Shown here: in pieces, positions 55,458 through 64,000 of the stretch | Position numbering within the stretch: the first letter of the stretch is position 1 | Layout of the letters: the number at the start of each line of letters is the position of its first letter | Source of the DNA: Leptospira bourretii | GTDB lineage: Bacteria; Spirochaetota; Leptospiria; Leptospirales; Leptospiraceae | Length of the DNA stretch: 64,000 nt | Assembly (NCBI RefSeq): GCF_004770145.1 | Contig: NZ_RQFW01000022.1 | Span: 186,001 to 250,000 of the forward strand | Direction: 5' to 3' | Made by a program: the position numbers and the translations under genes | Notes under the pieces: model-generated | Told to the model about the DNA's origin: nothing | The model's input: the letters and a program-made list of their open reading frames with translations, nothing else | Database searches by the model: none

Positions 55458-56582
55458 TTAGCCAAAAAAATCAATGAGACTATGGTAAATCTCTTTGGCT
55501 TTTTTATCTCCGCTGACACCTGTGATCCGTCCACCCAATCGATAAAAATCATTCACCTCTTCTAAGTGGCGTAACTCTAATGCCATTCGAATGGGTGCCT
55601 GTAATTTAAAATTGATATCCAGGGTAAATGTTGGTTTCACTTTCAGTGCTTTGATAATTTCCATATCATTAACTTCCAGGGCGACTCCACCTCTGGAAAC
55701 GTTGAGTACGTTTTGTTTTACATCAAGAATATGGGTATTTGAGTCCATGATTCTTTCTTGAAACGTACGTTCAACCTCTTTAAACAAATCCAAAACTTCA
55801 CCAGGGATTCCCGGTCTTTCTGTTTCGAGGGAAAGATATGCAAAAAAATGCATATCTTTCATTTGTATGAATAGAGGATAATAAATAAAAGAACCGATTT
55901 TTTTCTTTTTGTATTCTTGGACTTTGTCATCCAATAAAAATTCGTCTTCAAATGTTTTTTTAGGATCAAATACATCTGGAGAAGGAAATGATTCAAAATT
56001 TTCCGTATCCAAAATAAAAATTGGTTTTTTATGTTCTTTCATCAAATCAATTTCATCACTGTGAATTGATACGGAAAGAAAAACAACTTTTGACTGCGGA
56101 TAATTCTTTAGAACCGTTCTTTGGATGTCCGAAAGAATTACCTGAGAACTAACGCCGGTTAGTTTTGAAAAATCAATATTAGTTTTTGCAACTAAAAAGT
56201 TTGAAGCAACAACGTTCCCTCGAACCTTTTCATTTCTAGGATCTTGTCTTGTTGCATAGGTTTGTCTACGATCTATAATTTTACCAAGAAGTAAGTTATC
56301 TTTTTGGTTGATCAGTTCATAATCCACTTCGACGTGAAAACTAGGTGTTGCTTGAACTGTAAAAATTGTTTCGATGAGTTCAGGGATTGTCTCCAATTCC
56401 CAAATGTGCGCTCCATCAGGACGTTCTCCTTTGAACCGGACCCGGATGGGAGTGTCGTATCCTTTTAGAAACAATCCATTTCCACCCATCATTTGTTTGA
56501 AAAATTCAGGTAAAGTTTGCACCGCCTCTAACGGGAGGTATTCTCTATCTTGGTCGAAATGAATTTTTATACGGTTGATCAT
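55458..56582 (-). CDS. DUF1577-type protein with C-terminal PilZ-like domain
   Basis: 374 residues. The C-terminal part has LNVSRGGVALEV (N-x-S-x-x-G, the second c-di-GMP motif of PilZ) followed by strands around FTLDINFKLQAPIRMALELRHL and YRLGGRITGV. A RxxxR-like segment (RQDPRNEKVRG) exists near residue 106-116 but is far upstream of the PilZ core. N-terminal two thirds resemble the protein at 39818-40990. It lies between the OmpA/PD40 gene (2 bp upstream) and hisS. Confidence 0.68.
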   Translation of the reverse strand: MINRIKIHFDQDREYLPLEAVQTLPEFFKQMMGGNGLFLKGYDTPIRVRFKGERPDGAHIWELETIPELIETIFTVQATPSFHVEVDYELINQKDNLLLGKIIDRRQTYATRQDPRNEKVRGNVVASNFLVAKTNIDFSKLTGVSSQVILSDIQRTVLKNYPQSKVVFLSVSIHSDEIDLMKEHKKPIFILDTENFESFPSPDVFDPKKTFEDEFLLDDKVQEYKKKKIGSFIYYPLFIQMKDMHFFAYLSLETERPGIPGEVLDLFKEVERTFQERIMDSNTHILDVKQNVLNVSRGGVALEVNDMEIIKALKVKPTFTLDINFKLQAPIRMALELRHLEEVNDFYRLGGRITGVSGDKKAKEIYHSLIDFFG

Positions 56583-56584
56583 AA

Positions 56585-58597
56585 CTAGTCTATTTTTTTG
56601 AAATTCACACGCCTATTTCGTGAACGTCCCTCTTCCGTTTCGTTTTCTGAGATTGGCTGCGAATAATGGTAAGCTTGTACCTTCATTCGTTCCTTTGGAA
56701 CACCTTTCAATCTCAAATACTGATACACAGAAAGAGCTCTATCTTCACTCAAACTGATATTGTATTCCTTATTCCCTATATTATCAGTATGTCCACCAAT
56801 TTCAACTTTTTCATTCTTATGTTGGATGAGGAAGTCAGCAAAAAGATCCAATTTTTTCTTATCTTCATCGCTCAATGTTCGTTCGTTGAACGGGAAATAA
56901 ATAATTGTATTGTACAAACTGTCAAAGTCATTTAAATTTCTGAGGTAAAGGACAGTTTCTTTCCCTTCCATAGTTAGAATTTTATCTTTTGCAAATAAGA
57001 AGGTTTCTTCTTTAAATCCTTTTGCTCTCACCAAAATCTCAAAATCCATCGTAGGAGATTTTTCTAATTCGAAACGACTGTCTTTAGATTCTAAAGATTT
57101 TCCTTTTCGAGTGAGATCATCGAAATAATGACAAATCGCATTGGGAATGACTAGGTCGGTTTTTTTGTCTTTCACCACAAACCGAATCCCTTGGATGGTT
57201 TTATCAGGCCGTTCGTCTTTGGTAGGACGAATGGGTTGTAAGATGATCTGAGAATATTGTTCTTTGTCCTTTCCTACATTTCCCCTTAAATCCAAAAGCA
57301 GTTCTGTCGGATGGAATCCTGGTGAAGAAACTTCCACACGATAAAGTTTTCCGGTTTTGATAGTCGTTCTAAAATTCTCTGCATCGGCAAGAGAAAGATC
57401 TCCTCCAATTCGTTTGGAAGTAATCACTTGAATGGGTCTTATATCATCATAAATTTTTAATGTGGAATCAAGACCGATCATAATCGCTTCGGAACCATCT
57501 AAAACAAGACCACGAAAAACAAATTCATAAGTACGGCGTAGATCTTCGGGAACCATTGTCCTGTAGATATCAAACTGGCCTTCACCACCAGGGCGGTTCG
57601 AAGAAAAATAAAACCATAAATCATCAAAGGTAACTGAGATTCCTTCGTTATCACTCTCTTCCCAAAGACTGTAAGTAGAATAATCAGCAGGAGTATCAAA
57701 TGGAAATCCCGTGGATTCGCCTGACAACTGTACCTTGGTATTAAATGGAGATCCTAATAAAACTGGAGTCTCAAAACTATTTTGTGATTCATTGTATTCA
57801 CTATAATAAAAACTAAACTTACGATTCTTATCATCTCGATTAGAACTAAAATATAATCTCAACCCATCCCAATGAAAGTTAGGACTAATTTCATCATCCT
57901 TGGAGTTAATCGACATACCAACAGAAATTGGTTTTTGCCAAACTCCGTCTCTACATTTGATCTTTGGTTTGTCCGGATTAATTTCCTTTGACTGGGTAAT
58001 CGGTTCTCGTTTGGAGATCCAAAGATCAAAACCTCCCATTCCTCCTGGTCGATTGGAGGAAAAGACCATTGAACAACCATCAGGCGAAATCGCAGGCATT
58101 TTATCTTCAAAATGAGAGTTGATTTCGCTAACATGAATCGGAATCGACCAGAGACCAGTCCTTGGATTAATTTTGGTATAATAAATATTTAAACCATCAT
58201 ATCCTTCCCGATTCTTTTTTGGATCTGCCTGAGTTTTATCCCGAACAGAAGTAAAATAAAGTTCGTAAGGTTTTTCCTCTTCATCGAAAAGGATCGAAAA
58301 CATCCCTTCAAAATTTGTTGTGTTCAGTTCTCGAAAATTCTTTGGAGGAGACCAAACCGGTAATTTCATCCGGTCAGGAAAACTTAAGTTCTCTGAAATC
58401 CAAATATCCATTCCACCCTCACCTCCGGGTCGGTTGGATTGAAAAACAAGATACCTTCCCGTAGGAGAAATGATGGGGTTGTACTCTACATTTTGGGTAT
58501 TGAGTGGCTGGTAGAACCTTACATCCTTCACCTTCGGTAAAGGCTGCGCCAGGATTGGGAGTGCCGAAATGATTAAGGAAATAAGGAATTTTTTCAT
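56585..58597 (-). CDS. OmpA-family protein with PD40 beta-propeller repeats
   Basis: 670 residues with a signal peptide (ALPILA-QPL). The first half has TolB-like PD40 repeats recognisable by SNRPGG: FQSNRPGGEGGMDIW, FSSNRPGGMGGFDLW, FSSNRDD, FSSNRPGGEGQFDIY. The C-terminal 110 residues are an OmpA domain (YFPFNERTLSDEDKKKL, IGGHTDNIGNKEYNISLSEDRALSVYQYL, GRSRNRRV) that holds peptidoglycan. An outer-membrane-associated protein of the periplasm. The DUF1577-type gene starts 2 bp downstream. Confidence 0.9.
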   Translation of the reverse strand: MKKFLISLIISALPILAQPLPKVKDVRFYQPLNTQNVEYNPIISPTGRYLVFQSNRPGGEGGMDIWISENLSFPDRMKLPVWSPPKNFRELNTTNFEGMFSILFDEEEKPYELYFTSVRDKTQADPKKNREGYDGLNIYYTKINPRTGLWSIPIHVSEINSHFEDKMPAISPDGCSMVFSSNRPGGMGGFDLWISKREPITQSKEINPDKPKIKCRDGVWQKPISVGMSINSKDDEISPNFHWDGLRLYFSSNRDDKNRKFSFYYSEYNESQNSFETPVLLGSPFNTKVQLSGESTGFPFDTPADYSTYSLWEESDNEGISVTFDDLWFYFSSNRPGGEGQFDIYRTMVPEDLRRTYEFVFRGLVLDGSEAIMIGLDSTLKIYDDIRPIQVITSKRIGGDLSLADAENFRTTIKTGKLYRVEVSSPGFHPTELLLDLRGNVGKDKEQYSQIILQPIRPTKDERPDKTIQGIRFVVKDKKTDLVIPNAICHYFDDLTRKGKSLESKDSRFELEKSPTMDFEILVRAKGFKEETFLFAKDKILTMEGKETVLYLRNLNDFDSLYNTIIYFPFNERTLSDEDKKKLDLFADFLIQHKNEKVEIGGHTDNIGNKEYNISLSEDRALSVYQYLRLKGVPKERMKVQAYHYSQPISENETEEGRSRNRRVNFKKID

Positions 58598-58691
58598 CTG
58601 CCGTCTCTCCTATGTATCGACCAAATGGAAATTTCTGCCAAGGGAAAAATAAGGCTTTTAGGGGTGAGTTTACCGATAAACCTTTTCATTC

Positions 58692-59507
58692 ATGGTCGAA
58701 ATCTTCGGAATCTTAAACATTACCACAGACTCCTTTAGCGATGGGGGGAAATTTTTAAACCCTGATGATGCGATCAACCAAGGGAACAAACTCCTTCAAG
58801 AAGGGGCCGATTGGCTGGATGTATCAGGCCAATCATCAAACATCAATGCGAATTTAGTCTCTGAAGAAGAGGAATGGAAACGAGTGGAACCTGTCATTAG
58901 ATATTTTGTTCCCAAAGGTGTTCGAATCAGCCTAGACAGTTTTCGTCCTGAGGTACAAAGAAAGGGAATTGAGGCAGGAGTACGTTGTCTTAATGATATC
59001 ACTGGATTTACCTATGATGGTGATCGCAGTTTTTTTAGTTCTTATATTAAAAAATACCCAGAGCTCATATTCATCATCATGCATTCGCATAACAAAAATA
59101 TTGCGAAATTTAAATCAGATTTAAGTCCAGAAATTGTAATCAAAAAGATCCAAGTTTTTTTTAGGGACCGTCGCTCCGAACTGATATCAATGGGGATTCC
59201 AGAAACCGCCCTACTTTATGATCCAGGTATGGGTTTTTTTCTAAGTGAAAATCCAATGGTTTCTTTTCGAGTTTTACAAGAATTAGAAATTCTTAAATTG
59301 GAATTCCCTCAACTTATGTTAGGTGTATCAAGGAAATCGTTTTTAGGAAACATACTCGGAAATTTGCCGACAGCAGATAGAGAATTTGTTACCTTAGCCT
59401 GCGAACTTCATCTATTAAAAAATAAAATTCCTTTTATTAGGACGCATAACGTACTCAAATTGAGACAGGCGGAAAAAATTTGGAATTTATGTCAAGCAAA
59501 TGAGTGA
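58692..59507 (+). CDS. folP: Divergent dihydropteroate synthase
   Basis: 271 residues, family size. Conserved: GILNITTDSFSDGG, SLDSFRPEV, CLNDITGF, YDPGMGF and GVSRKSFLG. Changed: the second loop, normally DxGGxSTRPG, reads DVSGQSSNIN; the Lys after GFG is missing (GFFLSEN), and the closing R-x-HD is RTHN. The enzyme joins pterin diphosphate to p-aminobenzoate; the loop that contacts p-aminobenzoate and sulfonamides is the altered part. Either a low-sulfonamide-affinity DHPS or a paralogue with another role. Confidence 0.8.
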   Translation: MVEIFGILNITTDSFSDGGKFLNPDDAINQGNKLLQEGADWLDVSGQSSNINANLVSEEEEWKRVEPVIRYFVPKGVRISLDSFRPEVQRKGIEAGVRCLNDITGFTYDGDRSFFSSYIKKYPELIFIIMHSHNKNIAKFKSDLSPEIVIKKIQVFFRDRRSELISMGIPETALLYDPGMGFFLSENPMVSFRVLQELEILKLEFPQLMLGVSRKSFLGNILGNLPTADREFVTLACELHLLKNKIPFIRTHNVLKLRQAEKIWNLCQANE

Positions 59508-59538
59508 TTTCCTAACAAGTCAAGATTGATTATGATTG

Positions 59539-60462
59539 TTAACTTCTACCCGAACGAACAGCCTTTCTGATATCTTTTCCCTCTTTAGAGAGAGTTGGGA
59601 AAAAAACTGATTCAGGAACAGAGTAGCCCTTTTCAACCGCCTTACGATAGTAAGGCAAAAGATTGTCCCATTTGGGATTGTCCTTCAATACAAATAAGGT
59701 ATCACGCCAAACTTCTAAAAAACTAATTTGAGTTTTTTCGCTAGCTGTTGCTGATTCTGCCCATTTCAGGGCTTCTTCATAACGCCCTAATTCATAATTT
59801 GCTTTGGTAAAATAAAAATGGAATTCCTTATTTTTTTTAGCAGCCACTTCCAAAGACTTTGCGTAATCGAGCAAACTATACCAATTATTTTTTTGTACTT
59901 GAATATCTGCCATTCCATACAAGGCGTTCTCATGAAATGGAACTACTTCTAAAATTTGATTAAAATAACCTTCCGCATAAGAATAGTTACCTGTTTGCAA
60001 ATAGTAATTTGCCAACTCTTCATAGGAATACAATTCCCATCCTTTCACTCGAGAAAGTGCATCCAATAAGACCACTCGTTCATCCGTTCGCAATCGAAGG
60101 TCCAATTCTTTTAAAATATTGGTATATGTGACTGAAGAGCGCGATGGGGCTTCTTTTGCAATTTTTTGTTTCAGGGTTTCGTATTCATCCAACAAAAAAT
60201 AAAACCTTAGTCGGTTCAAGTGGACAATAATTTCATTCGGATTGGTTTGAATGCATTTATCCCAAACAACTTCTGCTTGGTCCAACTGAATGGTTTTTGA
60301 CAATCGGATACCTTCTGCATTGCATTCGGCGGCAGCAGAACCCGAAAGTTCCAAAAACAAAGTATCGGATTCTAATTCATCTTGTTTTGCTATGGGATAA
60401 CGACATCCCCATAAAATCAAAGTATGACAAAGGAGTAGAATGTAAAAAATGCAAAATCTCAA
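59539..60462 (-). CDS. TPR-repeat lipoprotein
   Basis: 307 residues. Signal LLLCHTLILWGC with lipobox Cys20. Several TPR-like helix pairs follow, e.g. EELANYYLQTGNYSYAEGYFNQILEVVP and YELGRYEEALKWAESA. Likely a periplasmic or membrane-attached scaffold. It is 1 bp downstream of the next TPR gene on the same strand, so they form a unit. Confidence 0.78.
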   Translation of the reverse strand: MRFCIFYILLLCHTLILWGCRYPIAKQDELESDTLFLELSGSAAAECNAEGIRLSKTIQLDQAEVVWDKCIQTNPNEIIVHLNRLRFYFLLDEYETLKQKIAKEAPSRSSVTYTNILKELDLRLRTDERVVLLDALSRVKGWELYSYEELANYYLQTGNYSYAEGYFNQILEVVPFHENALYGMADIQVQKNNWYSLLDYAKSLEVAAKKNKEFHFYFTKANYELGRYEEALKWAESATASEKTQISFLEVWRDTLFVLKDNPKWDNLLPYYRKAVEKGYSVPESVFFPTLSKEGKDIRKAVRSGRS

Positions 60463-60463
60463 T

Positions 60464-61369
60464 CTAAGGTAACCTATCTGGTTCTGTCTTTTCCCTCATC
60501 TTTTGAGCAAATACTAAATATTGCATCGCTTTTTCAGGGTTTCCATTGAAAAGATACAACAAACTCAAATCCAAAGCTTCCTGTGCATCTGGAGGAGAGA
60601 ACTCTTCTGGGTTCTCTTTCGAAAGTTCCAGTTTGGTTTGAAATTCCTTTAACTTCAATTTTGCTTTGGATTGGATTCGAACTAAACTTTCGTGAACCAC
60701 TTCATCTTCTTCCTTCCAAGCAGCTTGCAAACTTTCATTAAAATTTGTGAATCCCACATCCTCTTTTACCATAGTTGAAAGCAAAGTAGCAGATGCTTTA
60801 TAATTTCCCTGTTTTGCAAGAATTTCTGATTGGATGATTTTTAACTGAGCATTTCCCGGATACAAAATCAAATAACGTTCAATCATCTTTAAACTTTCTG
60901 GAAAACGATTCCTTTCGTAATAAAACATCGCAAGCCCTCCTAAAGCTGATTTATGGTTTGGTTCGATTTTAATTACATTATTTAGATATACTTCGGTTTT
61001 CTCATCATTGCCTAACTTCTGATAGGCTTGAGCGAGTAATAGATGCGCTGAAATAAACTTTTTTTCAAAGGTTAATGTTTGTTTCAGAAAACTAATCGCC
61101 TTTTCTGTTTCTTCATGTTTATAAAGTGAAACAGCCAAGTTATAACAATTTTTAACGTTTGCATGGAGTTTATAAGCTTTTGAAAACAAAGGAATGGCTT
61201 CTGCGTGTTTTCCTTGTTTTGCATAAACCACACCCAAATTTTGCAATGCCAAATGGTAATTGGGATCTTTTTCGAGCAAAAGTTTGTATTGTGATTCGGC
61301 ACGATCCCATTCCCCGTTTCGTTCCAAACGGACGGCCTCATTGAATAAAGCTTGGATTTCTTGTGCCAT
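60464..61369 (-). CDS. TPR-repeat protein
   Basis: 301 residues with about five TPR units in the first 190 residues (ALQNLGVVYAKQGKHAEAIPLFSKAYKL, AHLLLAQAYQKLGNDEKTEVYLNNVIKI, MFYYERNRFPESLKMIERYL) and a helical C-terminus with one more. No signal peptide, so cytoplasmic. It lies directly before the TPR lipoprotein gene; a role in protein assembly or cell-envelope scaffolding is inference. Confidence 0.8.
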   Translation of the reverse strand: MAQEIQALFNEAVRLERNGEWDRAESQYKLLLEKDPNYHLALQNLGVVYAKQGKHAEAIPLFSKAYKLHANVKNCYNLAVSLYKHEETEKAISFLKQTLTFEKKFISAHLLLAQAYQKLGNDEKTEVYLNNVIKIEPNHKSALGGLAMFYYERNRFPESLKMIERYLILYPGNAQLKIIQSEILAKQGNYKASATLLSTMVKEDVGFTNFNESLQAAWKEEDEVVHESLVRIQSKAKLKLKEFQTKLELSKENPEEFSPPDAQEALDLSLLYLFNGNPEKAMQYLVFAQKMREKTEPDRLP

Positions 61370-61477
61370 ACAGACCGATTATCGTTTCAGAAACGATTCT
61401 CCCCTTAGAAATTTTATCATGCGAATGGAAAAACCTTCCGAAAGGTACACACAAGAGTCCAGAGGAAGGGGAAAGTT

Positions 61478-62362
61478 ATGCAAAGACTCATACTTTTATC
61501 CATAGTATTGTGGCTAGTGTCCTGCAGTTCAGCAGATGCCACCCGTAGAGATTATAGTGCATCCGGGGATCCGGAGGATATTTTTTTTGAACGTTCTGGG
61601 AAGTCAAAACCAGCAAGTAACACGAAGTCAGATGACCCAGTGGCTCGTTCTATCATTGACGATTTAGATTCCAATGCAAAAACAACAGCACCTACCGGTT
61701 TAGCGACCATCCCAACAAAAAAACCAACAACACAATTTGATGAAGTTGGTTTATCTTCTTGGTATGGACAAAAATTCCAAGGTCGCCCTACTGCGAGTGG
61801 TGAACCTTTTGACCGCATGAAAATGACAGGCGCACATAGAACACTTCCCATTGGGAGCGTTGTCAAAATCCAAAACTTAGAAAACAACAAAGAAGCTGTA
61901 GTTCGGATCAATGACCGCGGACCATTTGTTGATGAACGAATTGTGGATGTATCTGAAAAAACAGCGGAGATCCTCGAATTTAAGGACAAAGGTGTTACCA
62001 AAGTTGGGATCAAAGTTCTTAAAAAAGGGGAAGAGGATCTTGCGGATGATTTAGATGACGCAGACCTTCTAGACGATGCTCCTGCAAAACCAGAAAAATT
62101 GACTCCGGTAAAACCAGGTGCAGTGAAACCAATTGCGGCCGGCAAAGGATTCACTGTGCAAGTGGGAGTGTTTCAAGAAAAGGAACGAGCTCTAAAATAC
62201 CAAGAAAACATGAAATCTGAATACAACCAATCTGTGTTCGTCACTCCCCGAGATGGAAAGTTCGTCGTTCAAGTGGGTGATTTTGCTGACCGCGCAAAAG
62301 CAGAATCTCTCAAATCAAAATTAAAATACGATGGGATTGATTGTTTTATCGCCAATCGTTAG
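61478..62362 (+). CDS. rlpA: RlpA-family lipoprotein with SPOR domain
   Basis: 294 residues. Lipoprotein signal ending SIVLWLVSC (Cys16). The double-psi beta-barrel has GLSSWYGQKFQGRPTASGEPFD, MTGAHRTLPIGSVVKIQNL and RINDRGPFVDERIVDVS, matching RlpA, including the catalytic Asp in NDRGPF. The C-terminal SPOR domain (about 222-294) binds denuded glycan at division sites. In Pseudomonas RlpA is a lytic transglycosylase. An acidic linker (EEDLADDLDDADLLDDA) separates the two. Divergent from the TPR gene. Confidence 0.92.
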   Translation: MQRLILLSIVLWLVSCSSADATRRDYSASGDPEDIFFERSGKSKPASNTKSDDPVARSIIDDLDSNAKTTAPTGLATIPTKKPTTQFDEVGLSSWYGQKFQGRPTASGEPFDRMKMTGAHRTLPIGSVVKIQNLENNKEAVVRINDRGPFVDERIVDVSEKTAEILEFKDKGVTKVGIKVLKKGEEDLADDLDDADLLDDAPAKPEKLTPVKPGAVKPIAAGKGFTVQVGVFQEKERALKYQENMKSEYNQSVFVTPRDGKFVVQVGDFADRAKAESLKSKLKYDGIDCFIANR

Positions 62363-62377
62363 TTTTGACCCTTCCCT

Positions 62378-62410
62378 CCGAGCAAACGGCTGTCTTGCTG
62401 ATTTGCTCGG
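62378..62410 (+). terminator. Terminator-like hairpin after rlpA
   Basis: CCGAGCAAA (62378-62386) pairs perfectly with TTTGCTCGG (62402-62410), 15-nt loop, extended by further bulged pairing (TTCC with GGAA). No U-tract directly follows, so it may be a 3' end stabiliser more than a strong terminator. Confidence 0.45.
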
Positions 62411-62486
62411 GACGGTAGGAAAATGAATTGATTTCGCATTTCTTGCCTGTTACGATTTCGTATTAAATTAGCAACTAGAAGACCCT

Positions 62487-64000
62487 ATGAGTGAAAGCAT
62501 AATATCCGTTGACCACATACTAACAAATTATTACACATTCGGTAGTTTAATTGTCACTGTCCTCCTTGCGGTCTTGACTACATTCTTTTTCTCTCTAAAA
62601 GACAGAACGGTCGCAACCAAACATATGGGGCTCGCATGTTTGTTTTTATGCTTGTTCCAATTCGGATACCTATTAGGGGCTTTTTACTACCATCCCATTG
62701 CTTCCTACCACCGTTGGATCACCGGCGGGTTCATTATTTTTGGAATCATTCACTTTGGTCAGTTTTTCTTCCGTTTCCCTGATAACGAAGACAGCAGAAC
62801 TGCCAATATCATCCAAGTTAGTCTCTACGCAGTAGCCATTGTTGTTGTGCTTTGGTTTTTAGTTACTGTTTCTCAAGGAGAAAGGAAATACCATTTCACC
62901 GCTCATCACTGGGATTTTAACTCTGAAGGTGCAAGTAGACTCTTGAGTTTGTTCATTGCTGGTTTTTCATTTATCAACTTTATTGTCTTACCGGGTTACC
63001 GTTTATTCCATGTGACTAAGGAAAAACGAGGAACACTTAGCGTAATGTTAATGGCAGCTTTAATTGCGGGAGTTGTTCCAAATATAACAAACGTTATGAG
63101 TCGTGATGGAGCAATGGAACGATCCACCTACCTCACAGCTCTAGTGCTGTTATTTACTTTTACATTTTTTATCATTACCATTTCCTTCATTAACAACAGT
63201 AGCGAAAGAACTACTTTTATGGTTAAAATTGTAGGAATTTCATTTGTGACAATCCTACTCATCATGCAGGCTTTCAGTTACTTAGTAGACCAGGAAAAAG
63301 AAACCTCCTTTGATAATACGGCAATTCAAAAAGCCCTTCGTGTGGCTGAAGGTGGCGAGCGGTCCAAGGATATTTTATTTGTCATTGAGTCTGATTCATC
63401 AGGACAAAGTCTAAAAAAAGCTTACCTACCTTCCTCTGTTAATTTAGATTTACCATTAGTACAAGCTGACCTTTATAATACCGCTTTGTACGATGAAGTG
63501 GTCAGTATTTCCGAGAAGGACTACAGAAATTCTCTCAAAGCAAGTTTAACAAAAACACCTTATTACTTTGAAGGTTATAAAAATGCAATCATCCAATTTT
63601 TGGAAGAAAATCCCGATTCGGAAGGTGCAGAATTAAAAGCTGAAGTTTCTAAACTAATCGAAAAACTAAATAAAAGAACCTTTATTAATACCAACAAACT
63701 TGGTGATATTCTACCTGATCAGTTTTGTGAAGAAGGTGTCAAATACGTTGAAAAAGTAAAAAACGTAGACACGTTCCGTGATGCCATTCTCAAACATGTA
63801 AACGATTGTAAATGGGATGGTAAAGAAATATCAGGGGCAGACCTCCGCGTGGAAATGTTGAAGTTCTTCCGATATTTCAAACCAGATTTAACAAGACACT
63901 ATCGAAAAGATTTAGATGGTGTTTCGCATTACATTGCTTACATGACCTATGATGCGAAAAATAAAATCAATAGAGAAGTTGGTTTTAACTATCGTGACTA
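62487..64000 (+). CDS. N-terminal part of a large membrane sensor protein (runs off the window)
   Basis: The frame is open from ATG 62487 to the window end, at least 504 residues. About seven membrane helices lie in residues 15-265 (LIVTVLLAVLTTFFFSL to IVGISFVTILLIMQAFSYL), followed by a large soluble part with helices. This resembles the N-terminal sensor part of the leptospiral membrane phosphatases, cyclases and kinases; the effector domain lies outside. Which one cannot be told here. Upstream hairpin at 62378-62410. Confidence 0.65.
   Translation, partial: MSESIISVDHILTNYYTFGSLIVTVLLAVLTTFFFSLKDRTVATKHMGLACLFLCLFQFGYLLGAFYYHPIASYHRWITGGFIIFGIIHFGQFFFRFPDNEDSRTANIIQVSLYAVAIVVVLWFLVTVSQGERKYHFTAHHWDFNSEGASRLLSLFIAGFSFINFIVLPGYRLFHVTKEKRGTLSVMLMAALIAGVVPNITNVMSRDGAMERSTYLTALVLLFTFTFFIITISFINNSSERTTFMVKIVGISFVTILLIMQAFSYLVDQEKETSFDNTAIQKALRVAEGGERSKDILFVIESDSSGQSLKKAYLPSSVNLDLPLVQADLYNTALYDEVVSISEKDYRNSLKASLTKTPYYFEGYKNAIIQFLEENPDSEGAELKAEVSKLIEKLNKRTFINTNKLGDILPDQFCEEGVKYVEKVKNVDTFRDAILKHVNDCKWDGKEISGADLRVEMLKFFRYFKPDLTRHYRKDLDGVSHYIAYMTYDAKNKINREVGFNYRD

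Noticed and set aside
61552..62154. 200-codon minus frame inside rlpA
   Set aside because: Antisense shadow of a well-supported gene; Ser/Ala/Arg-rich composition reflects the complementary strand.
1..64000. tRNA, rRNA, CRISPR, transposase, prophage or replication origin
   Set aside because: None of the expected conserved sequences or repeat layouts was seen on either strand; small RNAs cannot be excluded by eye.

Overview
The window reads as chromosomal DNA of a spirochaete of the genus Leptospira, quite possibly a saprophytic or environmental lineage. This rests on gene content: a flgN-flgK-flgL-fliW-csrA flagellar unit, lipoproteins with loose spirochaetal lipoboxes, two proteins resembling the leptospiral DUF1577/PilZ type, a fused isobutyryl-CoA mutase, several membrane sensors with SpoIIE-type phosphatase domains, and moderately AT-rich sequence with many TTG/GTG starts. 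The species cannot be fixed from the sequence. I see no rRNA, tRNA, CRISPR array, insertion sequence, prophage or attachment site.

Layout. 1-7.3 kb: end of an unknown gene, a 24-residue Lys/Ala repeat gene, a VAT-1-like oxidoreductase, then the glycine cleavage operon gcvT-gcvH-gcvP followed by a 2Fe-2S ferredoxin gene and a strong bidirectional terminator. 7.3-17 kb: a 0.6 kb non-coding stretch, a dihaem cytochrome c, a secreted papain-like protease with fibronectin III repeats co-transcribed with a small secreted partner, a voltage-sensor-like membrane protein without a pore, and icmF. 17-27 kb: envelope genes (PlsC-like acyltransferase, PAP2 phosphatase, flippase, beta-barrel protein), a response regulator fused to an anti-sigma-type ATPase, and a three-gene unit with an active Deg protease followed by a catalytically degenerate copy. 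27-37 kb: rhodanese, GH31 glycosidase lipoprotein, metallophosphoesterase, OsmC and DUF374 genes, then the flagellar hook-junction unit with fliW and csrA.

37-44.8 kb: small genes (DUF1289, zinc-finger-like, Mpo1-like, lipoprotein), aat, then a run of overlapping genes with an ECF sigma factor and small membrane proteins, and a PhoB/PhoR pair preceded by 11-bp tandem repeats that look like a Pho box. 44.8-52.6 kb: argJ coupled to a pseudo-phosphatase and an active SpoIIE phosphatase, an M50 peptidase, UDP-xylose synthase type enzyme and a lone transhydrogenase PntAA subunit. 52.7-64 kb: on the minus strand OmpA/PD40 protein, DUF1577 protein, hisS, PAP2 and LpxL-like acyltransferase; then a divergent dihydropteroate synthase, two TPR proteins, RlpA and the start of a large membrane sensor that runs off the window.

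The recurring theme is paired signalling or protease genes where one partner keeps its catalytic residues and the neighbour has lost them (Deg/pseudo-Deg, SpoIIE/pseudo-SpoIIE). With the voltage-sensor-only protein and the protease/partner pair, these are the best candidates for undescribed biology. Domain calls come from reading the translations by eye; no database search was run.
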